NCBI GenBank assembly: GCA_910576795.1
Contig: CAJTIX010000004.1
Location: 1 to 64,000 of the forward strand
Source of the DNA: an uncultured Bacilli bacterium
GTDB taxonomy: Bacteria > Bacillota_I > Bacilli_A > RF39 > UBA660
DNA length: 64,000 nt
Reading direction: 5' to 3'
Positions 43,767 to 53,490 of this stretch are shown here, piece by piece; the stretch's first letter is position 1, and each line of letters opens with the position of its first letter. The notes below the pieces were generated by a model. It was not told the origin of the DNA and ran no database searches. It saw nothing but the letters and a program-made list of their open reading frames with translations. The translations under genes and the position numbers were made by a program.

Positions 43767-43788
43767 AAACGGGCTTGTCCGTTTTTTT
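43767..43788 (+). terminator. Terminator of the amidase gene
   Basis: AAACGG-GCTTGT-CCGTTT followed by T residues. Confidence 0.85.
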
Positions 43789-43844
43789 GTGATATGACAT
43801 TGTAAAATCTATATTTTTTAGATATAATAAAATTGGTGATTTTT

Positions 43845-44822
43845 ATGTGGAAGATAGGCGATGTAACAATTCAAAACAAAATAGTCCTTGCCCCTATGGC
43901 AGGTATTTCCAATAGCGCCTATCGAACCATTATCAAAGAAATGGGGTGTGGGTTAATCTATGCAGAAATGGTAAGCGATAAGGCCATTGAATATGGCAAT
44001 CAAAAAACCATAGATATGCTTTATATGACAGATTATGAACGTCCCATTGCGCAACAAATATTCGGTTCTGATAAAGAATCCTTTGTAACAGCTGCCAAAT
44101 ATATTTATGAAACTATGCACCCTGACATCATTGATCTCAACATGGGATGTCCAGTTCCGAAGGTTGCCTTGCGTGCACAAGCTGGAAGTGCTTTATTAAA
44201 AGATACCCAGAAAGTATTTGAAATTGTAGAAAATGTAGTAAAAGCAGTACCCATTCCTGTTACGGTAAAAATCAGAAGCGGTTGGGATTCTAACCATATC
44301 AATGCAGTTGAGATTGCCAAAGCAGTGGAAAAAGCAGGTGCCAAAGCGATTGCGATTCATGCAAGAACGAGAAGTCAAGGGTATAGTGGAGCATCCGATT
44401 GGCAGATCATCAAAAAGGTAAAAGAAAGTGTACAAATTCCAGTCATTGGAAATGGAGATATCCTATCTTGCTATGATGCAGAAAGAATGCTAAAGGAAAC
44501 TGGTTGTGATGCCGTTATGATAGGAAGAGGGGTACTTGGAAATCCATGGCTCATCCGTGACTGTGTCCACTATTTAGAAAAGAAAGAAAAGCCTATTCCT
44601 GTTTCTCCAAAAGAAAAAATCAAAATGATGTTAAGACATTTTAAGCTTTTAATGGCAAATAAGAACGAAAAGGTAGCTGTCTTAGAAATGCGTAGTCATG
44701 CTGCTTGGTATTTAAAAGGAATTCCAGGAACGAGTGAACTTAAAAATCAAATATTTCAAACAAAAACGAAAGAGGAATTAAAATCTTTATTAGAACAATT
44801 TGAACAAACCATAGAAAAATAA
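43845..44822 (+). CDS. dusB: tRNA-dihydrouridine synthase, DusB-like
   Basis: This flavoenzyme reduces uridine to dihydrouridine in tRNA D-loops. The 325-aa TIM barrel has VLAPMAGISNSAYR, IDLNMGCPVPKVA with the catalytic Cys, VKIRSGWDS, AIHARTRSQGYSG, VIGNGDI and GRGVLGNPWLI. The ATG at 43845 is preferred to an in-frame GTG at 43833 that lies in the GGTGAT site. It is followed by lysS as in many Firmicutes, 64 bp apart. Confidence 0.94.
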   Translation: MWKIGDVTIQNKIVLAPMAGISNSAYRTIIKEMGCGLIYAEMVSDKAIEYGNQKTIDMLYMTDYERPIAQQIFGSDKESFVTAAKYIYETMHPDIIDLNMGCPVPKVALRAQAGSALLKDTQKVFEIVENVVKAVPIPVTVKIRSGWDSNHINAVEIAKAVEKAGAKAIAIHARTRSQGYSGASDWQIIKKVKESVQIPVIGNGDILSCYDAERMLKETGCDAVMIGRGVLGNPWLIRDCVHYLEKKEKPIPVSPKEKIKMMLRHFKLLMANKNEKVAVLEMRSHAAWYLKGIPGTSELKNQIFQTKTKEELKSLLEQFEQTIEK

Positions 44823-44886
44823 TAGATTTTCCGTTACTATCATGATACAATAAAGAAAATCTATATCAAAAATAAGAGGTGAAAAT

Positions 44887-46365
44887 ATGCGAGAATTAAC
44901 AGAACAAGAACAAGTAAGAAGAGAAAAAATAGAAAGTATAAGAGAGTTTTGCAATCCATATCCAGAACGATATGAAGTTACTCATTCATTAAAAGATGCA
45001 GGTACACTTTCAGACGAAACTACAGATGTTTCGGTTGCAGGAAGAATTATTTTCATGCGTAAAATGGGAAAATTGAGTTTCATTCGTATTCGTGATTTAG
45101 AAGGTGATTTGCAACTAGAATTTAAAATTGATGTTGTAGGAGAAGAACAGTATCAATTCTTTAAAAAACAAATCGATACAGGAGATTTTATTGGTGCTAA
45201 GGGTGAAATTTTTACCACGCAAACAGGTGAAAAAACATTAAGAGTACATACATTTTCTTTTTTAGGAAAGGCCCTAAGACCACTTCCCGAAAAATTCCAT
45301 GGTCTTGTAGATACAGAATTAAAATATCGTCAAAGATATGTGGACTTAATTATGAATGAAGAAAGTAGAAAGGTATTTTTAGGTAGAAGCAAATTTTATA
45401 ACTTTTTACACCGTTATTTAGCGGAACACGGCTTTTTACAAGTTGAAACACCAATCATTCAAACGGCAGTATGTGGAGCAAGTGCAAAACCTTTTTATAC
45501 ACATCACAATGCGTTAGATTTAGATTGTAATTTACGAATTGCACCAGAAACCTATCTAAAACAATGTATCGCAGCAGGCTTTAGTCGTGTATATGAGGTT
45601 GCGAAGTGCTTCCGAAATGAAGGAATGGATTCAGAACATCTTCAAGAATTCACACAAGTGGAATGGTATGCATCTTATTGGAATTATGAAGATAATATAA
45701 AATTTTATACAGGATTTATCAAAGCCTTGTTATTAGAATTAATTGGAACCACCAAAGTAGAGTATCAAGGACGTACCTTAGATTTTGGAAAAGAAAATTG
45801 GGATCGCATCAATTATTGTGAAACCATGGAAAAAGTACTTGGATTTGACTTTCTATCTATTGAGGAACCACAAGAGTTAAAAGAAAAAATAATTGCTTCT
45901 GGATTATTTACAGAAACAGAATTAGAGGATTACAAATCATTAAGCCAAATTATCGATTTTGTATACAAGAAGAAAATTCGTGCCAATATTGTAGATCCAA
46001 CCATTATTTATAATTATCCTAGTGTTTTAATCCCACTTGCCAGAAGAAATGATGAGGATTCAAGAAGAATTGATGTATTTCAAGTAGTAGCTGCCGGAAC
46101 AGAATTGTGCAAAGCATATTCAGAACTTGTCAATCCAATGGAACAACGTGCAGCCTTTGAAGGACAATTGAAAGCAAAATCACAAGGTGATGATGAAACA
46201 ATGGAAATGGACGAAGACTTTTTACTTGCGATGGAACAAGGTATGCCTCCTATTTCGGGACTTGGCTTTGGAATTGATCGTTTGATGATGTTAATTTATG
46301 ATGTAGCTTCTGTTAGAGATGTTGTGTTATTTCCAATGATGAAACCAATTGAAAAGGAAAACTAA
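44887..46365 (+). CDS. lysS: Lysyl-tRNA synthetase, class II
   Basis: It charges tRNA-Lys. The 492-aa protein has an N-terminal OB-fold anticodon-binding domain (residues about 50-160: SVAGRIIFMRKMGKLSFIRI) and a class II catalytic core: motif 1 region, motif 2 FRNEGMDSEHLQEFTQVEWY and motif 3 GLGFGIDRLMML. AAGAGGTGAAAAT precedes the ATG. The stop overlaps the next gene by one base (TAATG). Confidence 0.96.
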   Translation: MRELTEQEQVRREKIESIREFCNPYPERYEVTHSLKDAGTLSDETTDVSVAGRIIFMRKMGKLSFIRIRDLEGDLQLEFKIDVVGEEQYQFFKKQIDTGDFIGAKGEIFTTQTGEKTLRVHTFSFLGKALRPLPEKFHGLVDTELKYRQRYVDLIMNEESRKVFLGRSKFYNFLHRYLAEHGFLQVETPIIQTAVCGASAKPFYTHHNALDLDCNLRIAPETYLKQCIAAGFSRVYEVAKCFRNEGMDSEHLQEFTQVEWYASYWNYEDNIKFYTGFIKALLLELIGTTKVEYQGRTLDFGKENWDRINYCETMEKVLGFDFLSIEEPQELKEKIIASGLFTETELEDYKSLSQIIDFVYKKKIRANIVDPTIIYNYPSVLIPLARRNDEDSRRIDVFQVVAAGTELCKAYSELVNPMEQRAAFEGQLKAKSQGDDETMEMDEDFLLAMEQGMPPISGLGFGIDRLMMLIYDVASVRDVVLFPMMKPIEKEN

Positions 46366-46898
46366 TGTATTTAGCAGTTGTAAGACATGGAGAAACCATT
46401 CGTAATATTGTTGGACTTGTACAAGGAGATACCGAATCAATGCTTTCGGAACGAGGGAAAGCGCAAGCCAGAGAGGTCAAAGAAAAACTAAAAAATCAAA
46501 CATTTGATATTGTATTTTCTTCTCCTTTATCAAGAGCTTATCAGACCGCTGAAATTATTATGGATGAGGAAATTCCTATCATAATTGATGAAAGACTGAA
46601 TGAACGAGATTATGGGGATTTTGAAGGTTATACGAGAGAAGAATTTGATTATGTGGATTATTGGAATTTTGATTATAATTTGAAAGAGAATCATGGTGAG
46701 AGTGTACAACATCTTTGTATGCGTGTGGATGATTTTTTAAGAGAAATCAAAGAAAAATATAAAGATCAAAAAGTACTTGTTGTCACACATAGTGGAGTTG
46801 CTAGAGCAATTTATTATTGCATTCATGGCATACCCGATGATGGGGATATGAGTATTGTCGACATTCCAAATTGTACAATTATGGAATATCATATATAG
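46365..46898 (+). CDS. Histidine phosphatase family protein (phosphoglycerate-mutase-like)
   Basis: A 177-aa protein of the branch-1 histidine phosphatase superfamily: catalytic VRHGETIRN (His9), FSSPLSRAYQTAEII, RDYGDFEGYTREEF and the second His in VVTHSGVARAIYY. Such enzymes are phosphatases or cofactor-dependent mutases. As a complete iPGM exists in this window, it is more likely a phosphatase of unknown substrate (inference). It is coupled to lysS and 15 bp upstream of ackA. Confidence 0.88.
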   Translation: MYLAVVRHGETIRNIVGLVQGDTESMLSERGKAQAREVKEKLKNQTFDIVFSSPLSRAYQTAEIIMDEEIPIIIDERLNERDYGDFEGYTREEFDYVDYWNFDYNLKENHGESVQHLCMRVDDFLREIKEKYKDQKVLVVTHSGVARAIYYCIHGIPDDGDMSIVDIPNCTIMEYHI

Positions 46899-46913
46899 TG
46901 AAAGGGTGAATTT

Positions 46914-48104
46914 ATGAAAGTATTATCAGTAAATGCGGGTAGTTCTACACTAAAATTTCGTTTGTATGAAATGCCTGAAGAAAAAGTATTAGCGAAGGGT
47001 GCATTTGAACGAATTGGGTTAGAAAATGGTATTTATAATATCAAAATGAACGATGAAAAAATAGAAAAGTCTCTCAATATGAAAGATCATGGAGATGCTG
47101 TACAGGCTTTATTGAAAGAATTAGTAGAACAACATATGATTGAAAATCTGGATGAAATTGGAGCTGTTGGTCATCGTGTAGTACATGGAGGCTCTAAATA
47201 TGCCAAAAGTGTAATCATTGATGATGAAGTAATGAAGGAAATTGAATCTATTTCTGATTTGGCGCCATTACACAATCCTGCCAATTTAATTGGGATTCGA
47301 GCATTTAAAGAAGCAATTCCTAATGCAATTCAAGTAGCTTGTTTTGATACAGCTTTTCATCAAACAATGGACGAAAGAAATTACTTGTATCCAGTACCAT
47401 ATGAATGGTATACCAAATATGGAGTTCGTAAATATGGATTCCATGGTATGAGCCATAAATTTATTACGGAAAAGATGAAATCTATTTTAAACTCAGAAAC
47501 GCCAAATTTAATTATATGCCACATTGGAAATGGAGCAAGTATCTCTGCCGTAAGAGAAGGAATTTGTATCGATACCTCTATGGGATTTACTCCAAATGCA
47601 GGAATTATGATGGGAACGCGTAGTGGAGATATTGATTATACAATGATTCAGTACTTGAAGAACAAAATGGATTCTAGTTATGAAAGTATTGATAGTTTAC
47701 TCAACAAAGCAAGTGGTTTAGAAGGAATTGCTGGTAGAAGTGATTTAAGAGATTTGGATGATGCTTTCCTTGCAAAAGAACCAGCCGTTATTCTTGCTTT
47801 TGCTATGTATACTGACCGAATTGTGGATTATATCGCTAGATACTATGTCAAATTAGATGGTCATGTAGATGCGATTTGCTTTACCGCAGGTGTAGGTGAA
47901 AACGATTCTATTATTCGTGCAGAAGTTCTTAAGAAATTAACTTGTTTAGGAATTCTATTAGATGAAGAAAAAAATAATGCAACACTTTGTAGAAAAGGTG
48001 TAGAAGGTATTATTACAAGAGATGACTCTAAAATTCCATGTTATGTACTTGGTACAGATGAAGAGTTGATGATTGCAAGAGATACTTATGATTTTGTAAA
48101 TTAA
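46914..48104 (+). CDS. ackA: Acetate kinase (first copy)
   Basis: It interconverts acetyl phosphate plus ADP with acetate plus ATP. The 396-aa protein has the N-terminal VLSVNAGSSTLKFRLY, VGHRVVHGG, FDTAFHQTMDER, YGFHGMSHKF, CHIGNGASI, DTSMGFTPNAGIMMGTRSGD and FTAGVGENDSIIR. AAAGGGTGAATTT precedes the ATG. A second gene lies 547 bp downstream, separated by a DUF1653 gene. The phosphoketolase gene at the right edge would supply acetyl phosphate. Confidence 0.96.
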   Translation: MKVLSVNAGSSTLKFRLYEMPEEKVLAKGAFERIGLENGIYNIKMNDEKIEKSLNMKDHGDAVQALLKELVEQHMIENLDEIGAVGHRVVHGGSKYAKSVIIDDEVMKEIESISDLAPLHNPANLIGIRAFKEAIPNAIQVACFDTAFHQTMDERNYLYPVPYEWYTKYGVRKYGFHGMSHKFITEKMKSILNSETPNLIICHIGNGASISAVREGICIDTSMGFTPNAGIMMGTRSGDIDYTMIQYLKNKMDSSYESIDSLLNKASGLEGIAGRSDLRDLDDAFLAKEPAVILAFAMYTDRIVDYIARYYVKLDGHVDAICFTAGVGENDSIIRAEVLKKLTCLGILLDEEKNNATLCRKGVEGIITRDDSKIPCYVLGTDEELMIARDTYDFVN

Positions 48105-48190
48105 TATTGTTTAAAAAATGATAAGATACAATTTAGAAAGTTATAATGCAAAAATAAATATTTAGTTATTTGTAAAAGAAGGGTAATAAT

Positions 48191-48559
48191 ATGAATCAAG
48201 GAATTTATCAAATAGGAATGTTATGTAAGCATTTCAAAGGAACTACGCTTCAAGAAAAAAATATTTATCGAATAGAACGAATCGATGTGGATGGAATTTC
48301 AATTATGGGGAAGGATGTAATATATACAGGAGATCATCCTAATTTAGAGAATGTGCATCATTTGATTATATATTCTAATATATTTCAAGAAGATAAAATA
48401 TTTGCACGTGAATATGAAGATTTAGCACATATATTACCTAAAGAAAAACAAGAACAATTTCATCAAATGCGTAGGGTGGAGCCATTAACAGAAGAGGAAA
48501 TTTTTGAAATTGGAACAGATATCTTCCGACAGAAAAAGAAAGAAATGTATCGAAAATAA
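48191..48559 (+). CDS. DUF1653-family protein
   Basis: A 122-aa soluble protein: MLCKHFKGTTLQEKNIYRIE, DVIYTGDHPNLENVHHLIIY, IFQEDKIFAREYEDL and a helical C-terminus (EPLTEEEIFEIGTDIFRQKK). It matches the small DUF1653 fold in which FAREYEDL corresponds to the usual WVRPLxMF. Function unknown. It lies between the two acetate kinase genes with a GAAGGGTAATAAT ribosome site and its own terminator. Confidence 0.82.
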   Translation: MNQGIYQIGMLCKHFKGTTLQEKNIYRIERIDVDGISIMGKDVIYTGDHPNLENVHHLIIYSNIFQEDKIFAREYEDLAHILPKEKQEQFHQMRRVEPLTEEEIFEIGTDIFRQKKKEMYRK

Positions 48560-48570
48560 AAATATGGTTG

Positions 48571-48599
48571 AAAAAAGAACAGATTGTTGTTCTTTTTTG
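48571..48599 (+). terminator. Terminator of the DUF1653 gene
   Basis: AAAAAAGAAC-AGATTGTT-GTTCTTTTTT. Confidence 0.8.
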
Positions 48600-48651
48600 A
48601 TTTCCTAACATTTATATAGTATAATAGTAGTGGTAGAAAGAAGGATAAATC

Positions 48652-49833
48652 ATGAAAATTATGTCAATCAACGCAGGAAGTAGTTCTTTAAAATTTAGTG
48701 TCTTTGATATGGATTATTCTACTTGTATTGCAAGTGGTTACTTTGAAAGAGTTACTTTACCAAATAGTTTTTATACAATAAAATACAATGGAGAAAAAAT
48801 AAAAGAAGAAATCGATATGCCAACACATAGGATAGCGGTTGAGGTATTATTGGATCGACTTGTTTCCTTACATATTATTGATTCCTTAGATGAAATAGGT
48901 GGTGTAGGTCATCGTCTTGCCCATGGAATGGATAAATATAAACATTCTGTCTTAATTACAGATGAAGTCATTCAAGATTTAAAAAGCTATATTCCACTCG
49001 CACCATTACATCTTCCAGCCCATATATTGGGAATTGAAGTCATGAAAGAAGTATTACCAAATATTCCTATGATAGGTGTTTTTGATACAGCTTTTCATCA
49101 AACCATGGATCAAACGAAATACATTTATCCAGTGCCATACGAATGGTATACAAAATATGGTGTCCGTAAATATGGATTTCATGGAACGAGCTATTGTTTT
49201 ATTAGCAAACAAATTCCAAGATTACTTGGCAAACAAGAATATAAAGCAATTATTTGCCATTTAGGAAGTGGGGGTTCTATCGCACTTGTTCAGAATGGAA
49301 AGTGTCTAGATACTACAATGGGCTTTACCCCTCTTGCAGGAATTATGATGGGTACCCGTAGTGGGGATATTGATCCTTCTATCGTTGCATATATGGTAGG
49401 ACAAACAGGAAAACCGATAGATGAAATTATGAATGACTTGAATAAACATTCTGGTTTCTTAGGTTTGAGCGGGAAATCCAGTGATTTTAGAGATATTTAT
49501 GAAGGTGTAAAAGCAAATGATGAGAATTGTATTTTGGCGTTTCATAAATATGTCGATACGGTTGTCAAATATATTGCAGAGTATTATGTAGAAGCAAGTG
49601 GCGTAGATACCATTGTATTTACTGCAGGACTTGGAGAAAATGCGGTAGCTGCAAGGGAGGTAATTATAGAAAGACTTGCTTGTTTAGGTATTTATCTAGA
49701 TCACGAGGCAAATCAAGTAACAGGAGAAGAAATTTGTATTAGTTCTAAAGATTCTAAAGTTTCTGTTTATGTAATTCCTACAAATGAAGAATTAATGATC
49801 GCACAAGATACGTTAGAAATTATTGGTGGATAA
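48652..49833 (+). CDS. ackA: Acetate kinase (second copy)
   Basis: A 393-aa paralogue of the gene at 46.9 kb with all key motifs: IMSINAGSSSLKFSVF, VGHRLAHGM, FDTAFHQTMDQT, YGFHGTSYCF, CHLGSGGSI, DTTMGFTPLAGIMMGTRSGD and FTAGLGENAVAAR. It differs from the first copy in many positions (GTSY versus GMSH, LGSGGS versus IGNGAS), so it is an old duplicate or was acquired, and may differ in substrate or regulation. It has its own promoter-like TATAGTATAATAG near 48613. nrnA begins just after it. Confidence 0.95.
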   Translation: MKIMSINAGSSSLKFSVFDMDYSTCIASGYFERVTLPNSFYTIKYNGEKIKEEIDMPTHRIAVEVLLDRLVSLHIIDSLDEIGGVGHRLAHGMDKYKHSVLITDEVIQDLKSYIPLAPLHLPAHILGIEVMKEVLPNIPMIGVFDTAFHQTMDQTKYIYPVPYEWYTKYGVRKYGFHGTSYCFISKQIPRLLGKQEYKAIICHLGSGGSIALVQNGKCLDTTMGFTPLAGIMMGTRSGDIDPSIVAYMVGQTGKPIDEIMNDLNKHSGFLGLSGKSSDFRDIYEGVKANDENCILAFHKYVDTVVKYIAEYYVEASGVDTIVFTAGLGENAVAAREVIIERLACLGIYLDHEANQVTGEEICISSKDSKVSVYVIPTNEELMIAQDTLEIIGG

Positions 49834-49834
49834 T

Positions 49835-50800
49835 ATGACCAATCGAGTACTAAAAAAAATATATCGTCAAATTAAAAAATATGATACCATTGTCATTGCA
49901 CGTCATGTTGGACCAGACCCAGATGCGGTAGGAAGTTCGATGGCTCTTAAAGAAATTATTTTGAATACATTCCCACATAAAAAGGTATTTGTAGTTGGAT
50001 GTCCTGTTAGTAAGTTCCGATATATGGGAATGCATGATAAAATGACAGAGGATTTGTATCAAAAATCATTATTGATTGTGACCGATACCCCAGATCAAAA
50101 AAGAGTAGATGGTGTAAATACAAATCTTTTTGCCTATAAGATTAAAATAGACCATCATCCATTTATTGAAAAGTTTGCCGATATCGAATGGATTGATGAG
50201 AACGCTTCTAGTGCCTCTCAAATGGTTATGGAACTAACCTTTTCAACCCCCTTAAAAATGACCAAGTCGGCAGCTGAAAAATTGTATATTGGATTAGTTG
50301 CAGATACCAATCGTTTTCTTTTCTACTATACTACTCCAAAAACTTTTGATTTAGTTTCTAGGTTACTAAAGGAAACCAAAATTGATTTTTCGAAATTATA
50401 TGAAAATTTGTATATCAGACCATATAAAGAAATCAAATTTGAAGGATATATTGCCAATCATTTTATCATAACTGAAAATGGATTTGCCTATATCAAAGTG
50501 ACAGAGGATATTTTAAAAGAGTATGATCTGGATGCTGCTACTTCTGGAAATATGGTAAATGAGTTTAATTATATTGATGAAATGCTTGCCTGGGCGATAT
50601 TCACTGTAGATAAAAATAACGAAAATATTAGGGGTTCTATTCGGTCTAGAGGACCTGTAATTAATGAGGTTGCAAGTCTCCATGGTGGTGGAGGACATAT
50701 TTATGCGAGTGGAGTTCGTTTAAAAACATTTGATGAAGTAGATGCATTGATTCAAGATTTGGACAATGCTTGCAAAGAATATAAAAAGAATATGGAATAA
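49835..50800 (+). CDS. nrnA: Bifunctional oligoribonuclease/PAP phosphatase, NrnA type
   Basis: A DHH-DHHA1 phosphoesterase degrading short RNA oligonucleotides and 3'-phosphoadenosine 5'-phosphate. The 321-aa protein shows ARHVGPDPDAVGSSMALKE, VTDTPDQKR, KIDHHPF, GLVADTNRF and the C-terminal GGGGHIYASGVRL. The ATG at 49835 follows GGTGGAT; the in-frame TTG at 49823 lies within the ackA end. It is probably co-transcribed with the second ackA gene. Confidence 0.92.
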   Translation: MTNRVLKKIYRQIKKYDTIVIARHVGPDPDAVGSSMALKEIILNTFPHKKVFVVGCPVSKFRYMGMHDKMTEDLYQKSLLIVTDTPDQKRVDGVNTNLFAYKIKIDHHPFIEKFADIEWIDENASSASQMVMELTFSTPLKMTKSAAEKLYIGLVADTNRFLFYYTTPKTFDLVSRLLKETKIDFSKLYENLYIRPYKEIKFEGYIANHFIITENGFAYIKVTEDILKEYDLDAATSGNMVNEFNYIDEMLAWAIFTVDKNNENIRGSIRSRGPVINEVASLHGGGGHIYASGVRLKTFDEVDALIQDLDNACKEYKKNME

Positions 50801-50813
50801 ACCATATCTTTTT

Positions 50814-51251
50814 TTATAAATATTCTTTTAATAATTCAATGTTTTCTTCTTGAAATTTCAAAAGAGATTTTGCTAACTTATGAATATCCTTATTTACTTC
50901 CTTTTCAAAATGGTCTAATCTTTTTTGAATATCAATCGTACCCATTGTCATACCACGAATGAGTAAGTCAGCAATTTTACTATCGCTATTGTCTTTCATA
51001 ACCTCCATTTGCATAGAAACATCGGCCATGAGAGAAGCAAATATGCCTTTCGTTTTCGGTTCTACCTTATTCTTTTTCAGTAATTTTTCACTTTCTTTAT
51101 AAAAAGATTCATATTCTTTTAATTCTGATTCCAATATTTTTTTAATTTTGTTATCTTTCTCTTTTAATAATTTTAGTAACTTTTCACTTGATTTCATTCC
51201 CATATCTGCACAGGCATATATGTATTCCAATAGTTCTAAACTTTCATCCAT
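50814..51251 (-). CDS. Hypothetical helical protein, 145 aa
   Basis: Family not recognised. The sequence is almost entirely helical and charged (LLKLLKEKDNKIKKILESEL, VNKDIHKLAKSLLKFQEEN), compatible with a four-helix bundle or coiled coil. A central SLMADVSMQMEVMKDN segment is methionine-rich. There is no signal peptide. The ATG at 51251 is chosen because AAAGGA lies nine bases upstream. It is convergent with nrnA and downstream of a small membrane protein gene. Confidence 0.7.
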   Translation of the reverse strand: MDESLELLEYIYACADMGMKSSEKLLKLLKEKDNKIKKILESELKEYESFYKESEKLLKKNKVEPKTKGIFASLMADVSMQMEVMKDNSDSKIADLLIRGMTMGTIDIQKRLDHFEKEVNKDIHKLAKSLLKFQEENIELLKEYL

Positions 51252-51301
51252 ATGATCCATTCCTTTCACTTTTAGTATGGATCAAAAGAAAATTTTGATA
51301 C

Positions 51302-51694
51302 TTATAGATTTGGATTGGATATTCCTGAAATAATACTATATTGTTCTCCTTGACTTTTGATTACAACATACAAAACAATAAGTGTTGAGATAAGTGAAAT
51401 TTCAGAAGCAATCACTTGCAAGTTAAAGTTTTCTATTTTTTCTCCCTTAATTTTGGCTAGTTCTCTCGTTTTATAACTTGCATATAGAAAAACAAGCGTT
51501 AAAATAACAACTAAAAATCGGTTGAAAATAGAAAGATTTCGATTTTGTTTGTCCGTAAATATTTTATTCAAATGTAAAACATCCATTTTATCATTATAAG
51601 TAAGAAAAATAGAAATGATTAAACTACCAATATAAACAATAGTTGCGATTAATTGTAGATCGAGTAGTTCAGCTTCTTTTTTTTGTGTATTCAT
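51302..51694 (-). CDS. Small membrane protein, 130 aa, unknown function
   Basis: Not recognised. Three hydrophobic segments are visible (residues about 13-31, 53-72 and 90-110: LIATIVYIGSLIISIFL, FLVVILTLVFLYASY, EISLISTLIVLYVVI). It lies between two same-strand genes. No motif suggests an activity. Confidence 0.65.
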   Translation of the reverse strand: MNTQKKEAELLDLQLIATIVYIGSLIISIFLTYNDKMDVLHLNKIFTDKQNRNLSIFNRFLVVILTLVFLYASYKTRELAKIKGEKIENFNLQVIASEISLISTLIVLYVVIKSQGEQYSIISGISNPNL

Positions 51695-51722
51695 ATTGTA
51701 TTATATTAATCCGTGAGACACA

Positions 51723-53015
51723 TTAGAATTCTTTTGTGTACTTCCTTAATTGCTCAATTTCTTTCAGTTCACTTACGGTAACAAATTCAAATCCTTGTTT
51801 TTGTAATGTTGGAATTATTTTTTTAAGTGCATCCACTGTTCTTTTATGGGTATCATGCATGAGAATAATATCTAAATCCTTTGTTTTTTCTGTTGCTTCT
51901 TTTACAATACGATCTACTGATTTATATTTCCAATCACTGGTATCCACTGTCCACATCACAATATCAAGTGATAATTGCTTCCTTAACTTTTGACTGATGG
52001 AACCGTAAGTAGGGCGAATTAAGGTTGGTGTAAATCCAGTAGTAGATTGGATGATTTCTTGCGTTTTCTCAATTTGTTCTTTTAAATCAGCTTCTGTTAA
52101 TTTGGTAAGCCATTTATGATTGTAGGAATGGTTTCCAATCTCATTTCCATAAGAAACCATTTTCTGCATTGTATCTTTATATATCTCTACTTTATTACCG
52201 ATGACAAAGAAGGTTGCAGATGCATCATTTTCTTTCAAAATCTCTAAAATTTCATTTGTATACTTACTTGGACCATCATCAAAGGTAAGTGCTACCACTT
52301 TTCGTTCTGGATCTATGATTTTATTGGGTGTAAATAGTTTCACAGTAGTATCAATCTGGACTTCTGGTTCAATCGGAAGTTTCAATTGTAGTTCTTTTAA
52401 AGGTATTTCGATTTTTAAAATGTCACAATAAGATGCCGCAATTTGTGCAGGATTGAAATAAATGGTAAGTGTTTCATGATCAAAAGTAAACAAAGGATAG
52501 TCATATTGTTCTGTAATGGTTGCTTTTACTTCATCTAATAAAATACAATCTTTATATTTTTGAAATAACGCAGTTTTGAGTAGTCCTACAAATTTTGTAA
52601 AATCTTTTTCTTCAATCAAATCATGTATTGTAAGGAATCTGTTTTGTTTTTGATCAAATACATAGCTTTTCATATAATCATTTGGATTTGCAAGCTTAGA
52701 GCTATTGATAAAAATATGAAGGGTAATATTGATATAGCGATCATTTACAATTTCATAAGTATAGTCAATATTGAGCTCAGATTGTTCCTCTATATCATCA
52801 AAATTTTCATATTCTTTCTTGAAATCATGATATATCTCTTCTACATCCTTTTGAATTGTTTGATCTAATTTAGAAATAGTAGTAACAGGATAATTAATAC
52901 CAATCAATATATTTTTTTCTTCTTCAATAATGGTATCAATTCCTTCACTCTTTTTCTGCTCAGAACAACCCGTTATCAGGAAAAAACAAATTATTAAGAA
53001 AAAGTACTTTTTCAT
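51723..53015 (-). CDS. PdaC-like polysaccharide deacetylase lipoprotein
   Basis: A 430-aa protein. MKKYFFLIICFFLITGC is a lipoprotein signal. The middle (about 35-210) resembles the DUF4163/DUF3298 modules (NIDYTYEIVNDRYINITLHI, LTIYFNPAQIAASY). The C-terminal NodB domain has the full motif set: ALTFDDGPSKYT, TFFVIGNKV, GNEIGNHSYNHKWL, RPTYG and ILMHDTHKR. This order matches PdaC, which N-deacetylates cell-wall peptidoglycan and can give lysozyme resistance. The start at 53015 follows AGGTGAGAAA. A different deacetylase (PdaA-like) is at 31 kb. Confidence 0.88.
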   Translation of the reverse strand: MKKYFFLIICFFLITGCSEQKKSEGIDTIIEEEKNILIGINYPVTTISKLDQTIQKDVEEIYHDFKKEYENFDDIEEQSELNIDYTYEIVNDRYINITLHIFINSSKLANPNDYMKSYVFDQKQNRFLTIHDLIEEKDFTKFVGLLKTALFQKYKDCILLDEVKATITEQYDYPLFTFDHETLTIYFNPAQIAASYCDILKIEIPLKELQLKLPIEPEVQIDTTVKLFTPNKIIDPERKVVALTFDDGPSKYTNEILEILKENDASATFFVIGNKVEIYKDTMQKMVSYGNEIGNHSYNHKWLTKLTEADLKEQIEKTQEIIQSTTGFTPTLIRPTYGSISQKLRKQLSLDIVMWTVDTSDWKYKSVDRIVKEATEKTKDLDIILMHDTHKRTVDALKKIIPTLQKQGFEFVTVSELKEIEQLRKYTKEF

Positions 53016-53117
53016 TTTCTCACCTATATCAATATATTCAGGTAATATGGATAACATACGGGTGTTTTATCATCGTTCCTTTTTCTATTTGACCATATGA
53101 TATGGTAGGGTGATTTT

Positions 53118-53456
53118 ATGTATGTAATTCCGGAAAACTTGCTACAGATTTTATTTGTGAGCATGGTATTTAGCGTAGTTTTGATGGCACTGATTCAAAA
53201 GTTGAAAACATTTACATTGATCAAAAAGAAATGGCATATTTGGATATTAAATCTAATATTCGCATTTGTATTAGGAATTCCCTTTGGTCAGATGTTTTAT
53301 CATTTATCTATTCTAGAAAGTGTATGGGTTGGAGTTTTTAGTTTTATTGGGGCATCTAGTATTTATGATCAGTTAGAAAAATATAGTCCTGTATCTTTAA
53401 GTGATGTGAATGCGAAGTTGGAAAAAGAAAAAACAAATATAGAAAAGGAAATATAA
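53118..53456 (+). CDS. Small membrane protein, 112 aa (possibly holin-like)
   Basis: Two to three hydrophobic segments (about residues 8-26, 42-62 and 68-82) and a charged C-terminal tail (VNAKLEKEKTNIEKEI). Size and layout resemble some phage-type holins, but no phage genes are near, so that is a weak guess. The SD is TAGGGTGATTTT. It is a single gene between pdaC-like (divergent) and the HU gene. Confidence 0.6.
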   Translation: MYVIPENLLQILFVSMVFSVVLMALIQKLKTFTLIKKKWHIWILNLIFAFVLGIPFGQMFYHLSILESVWVGVFSFIGASSIYDQLEKYSPVSLSDVNAKLEKEKTNIEKEI

Positions 53457-53490
53457 TTTGCTTATTTTCAAAAGAAAATACATAAATCTA

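Noticed and set aside
53118..53456. Prophage holin
   Set aside because: Only the size and membrane layout fit; no lysin or other phage genes surround it.
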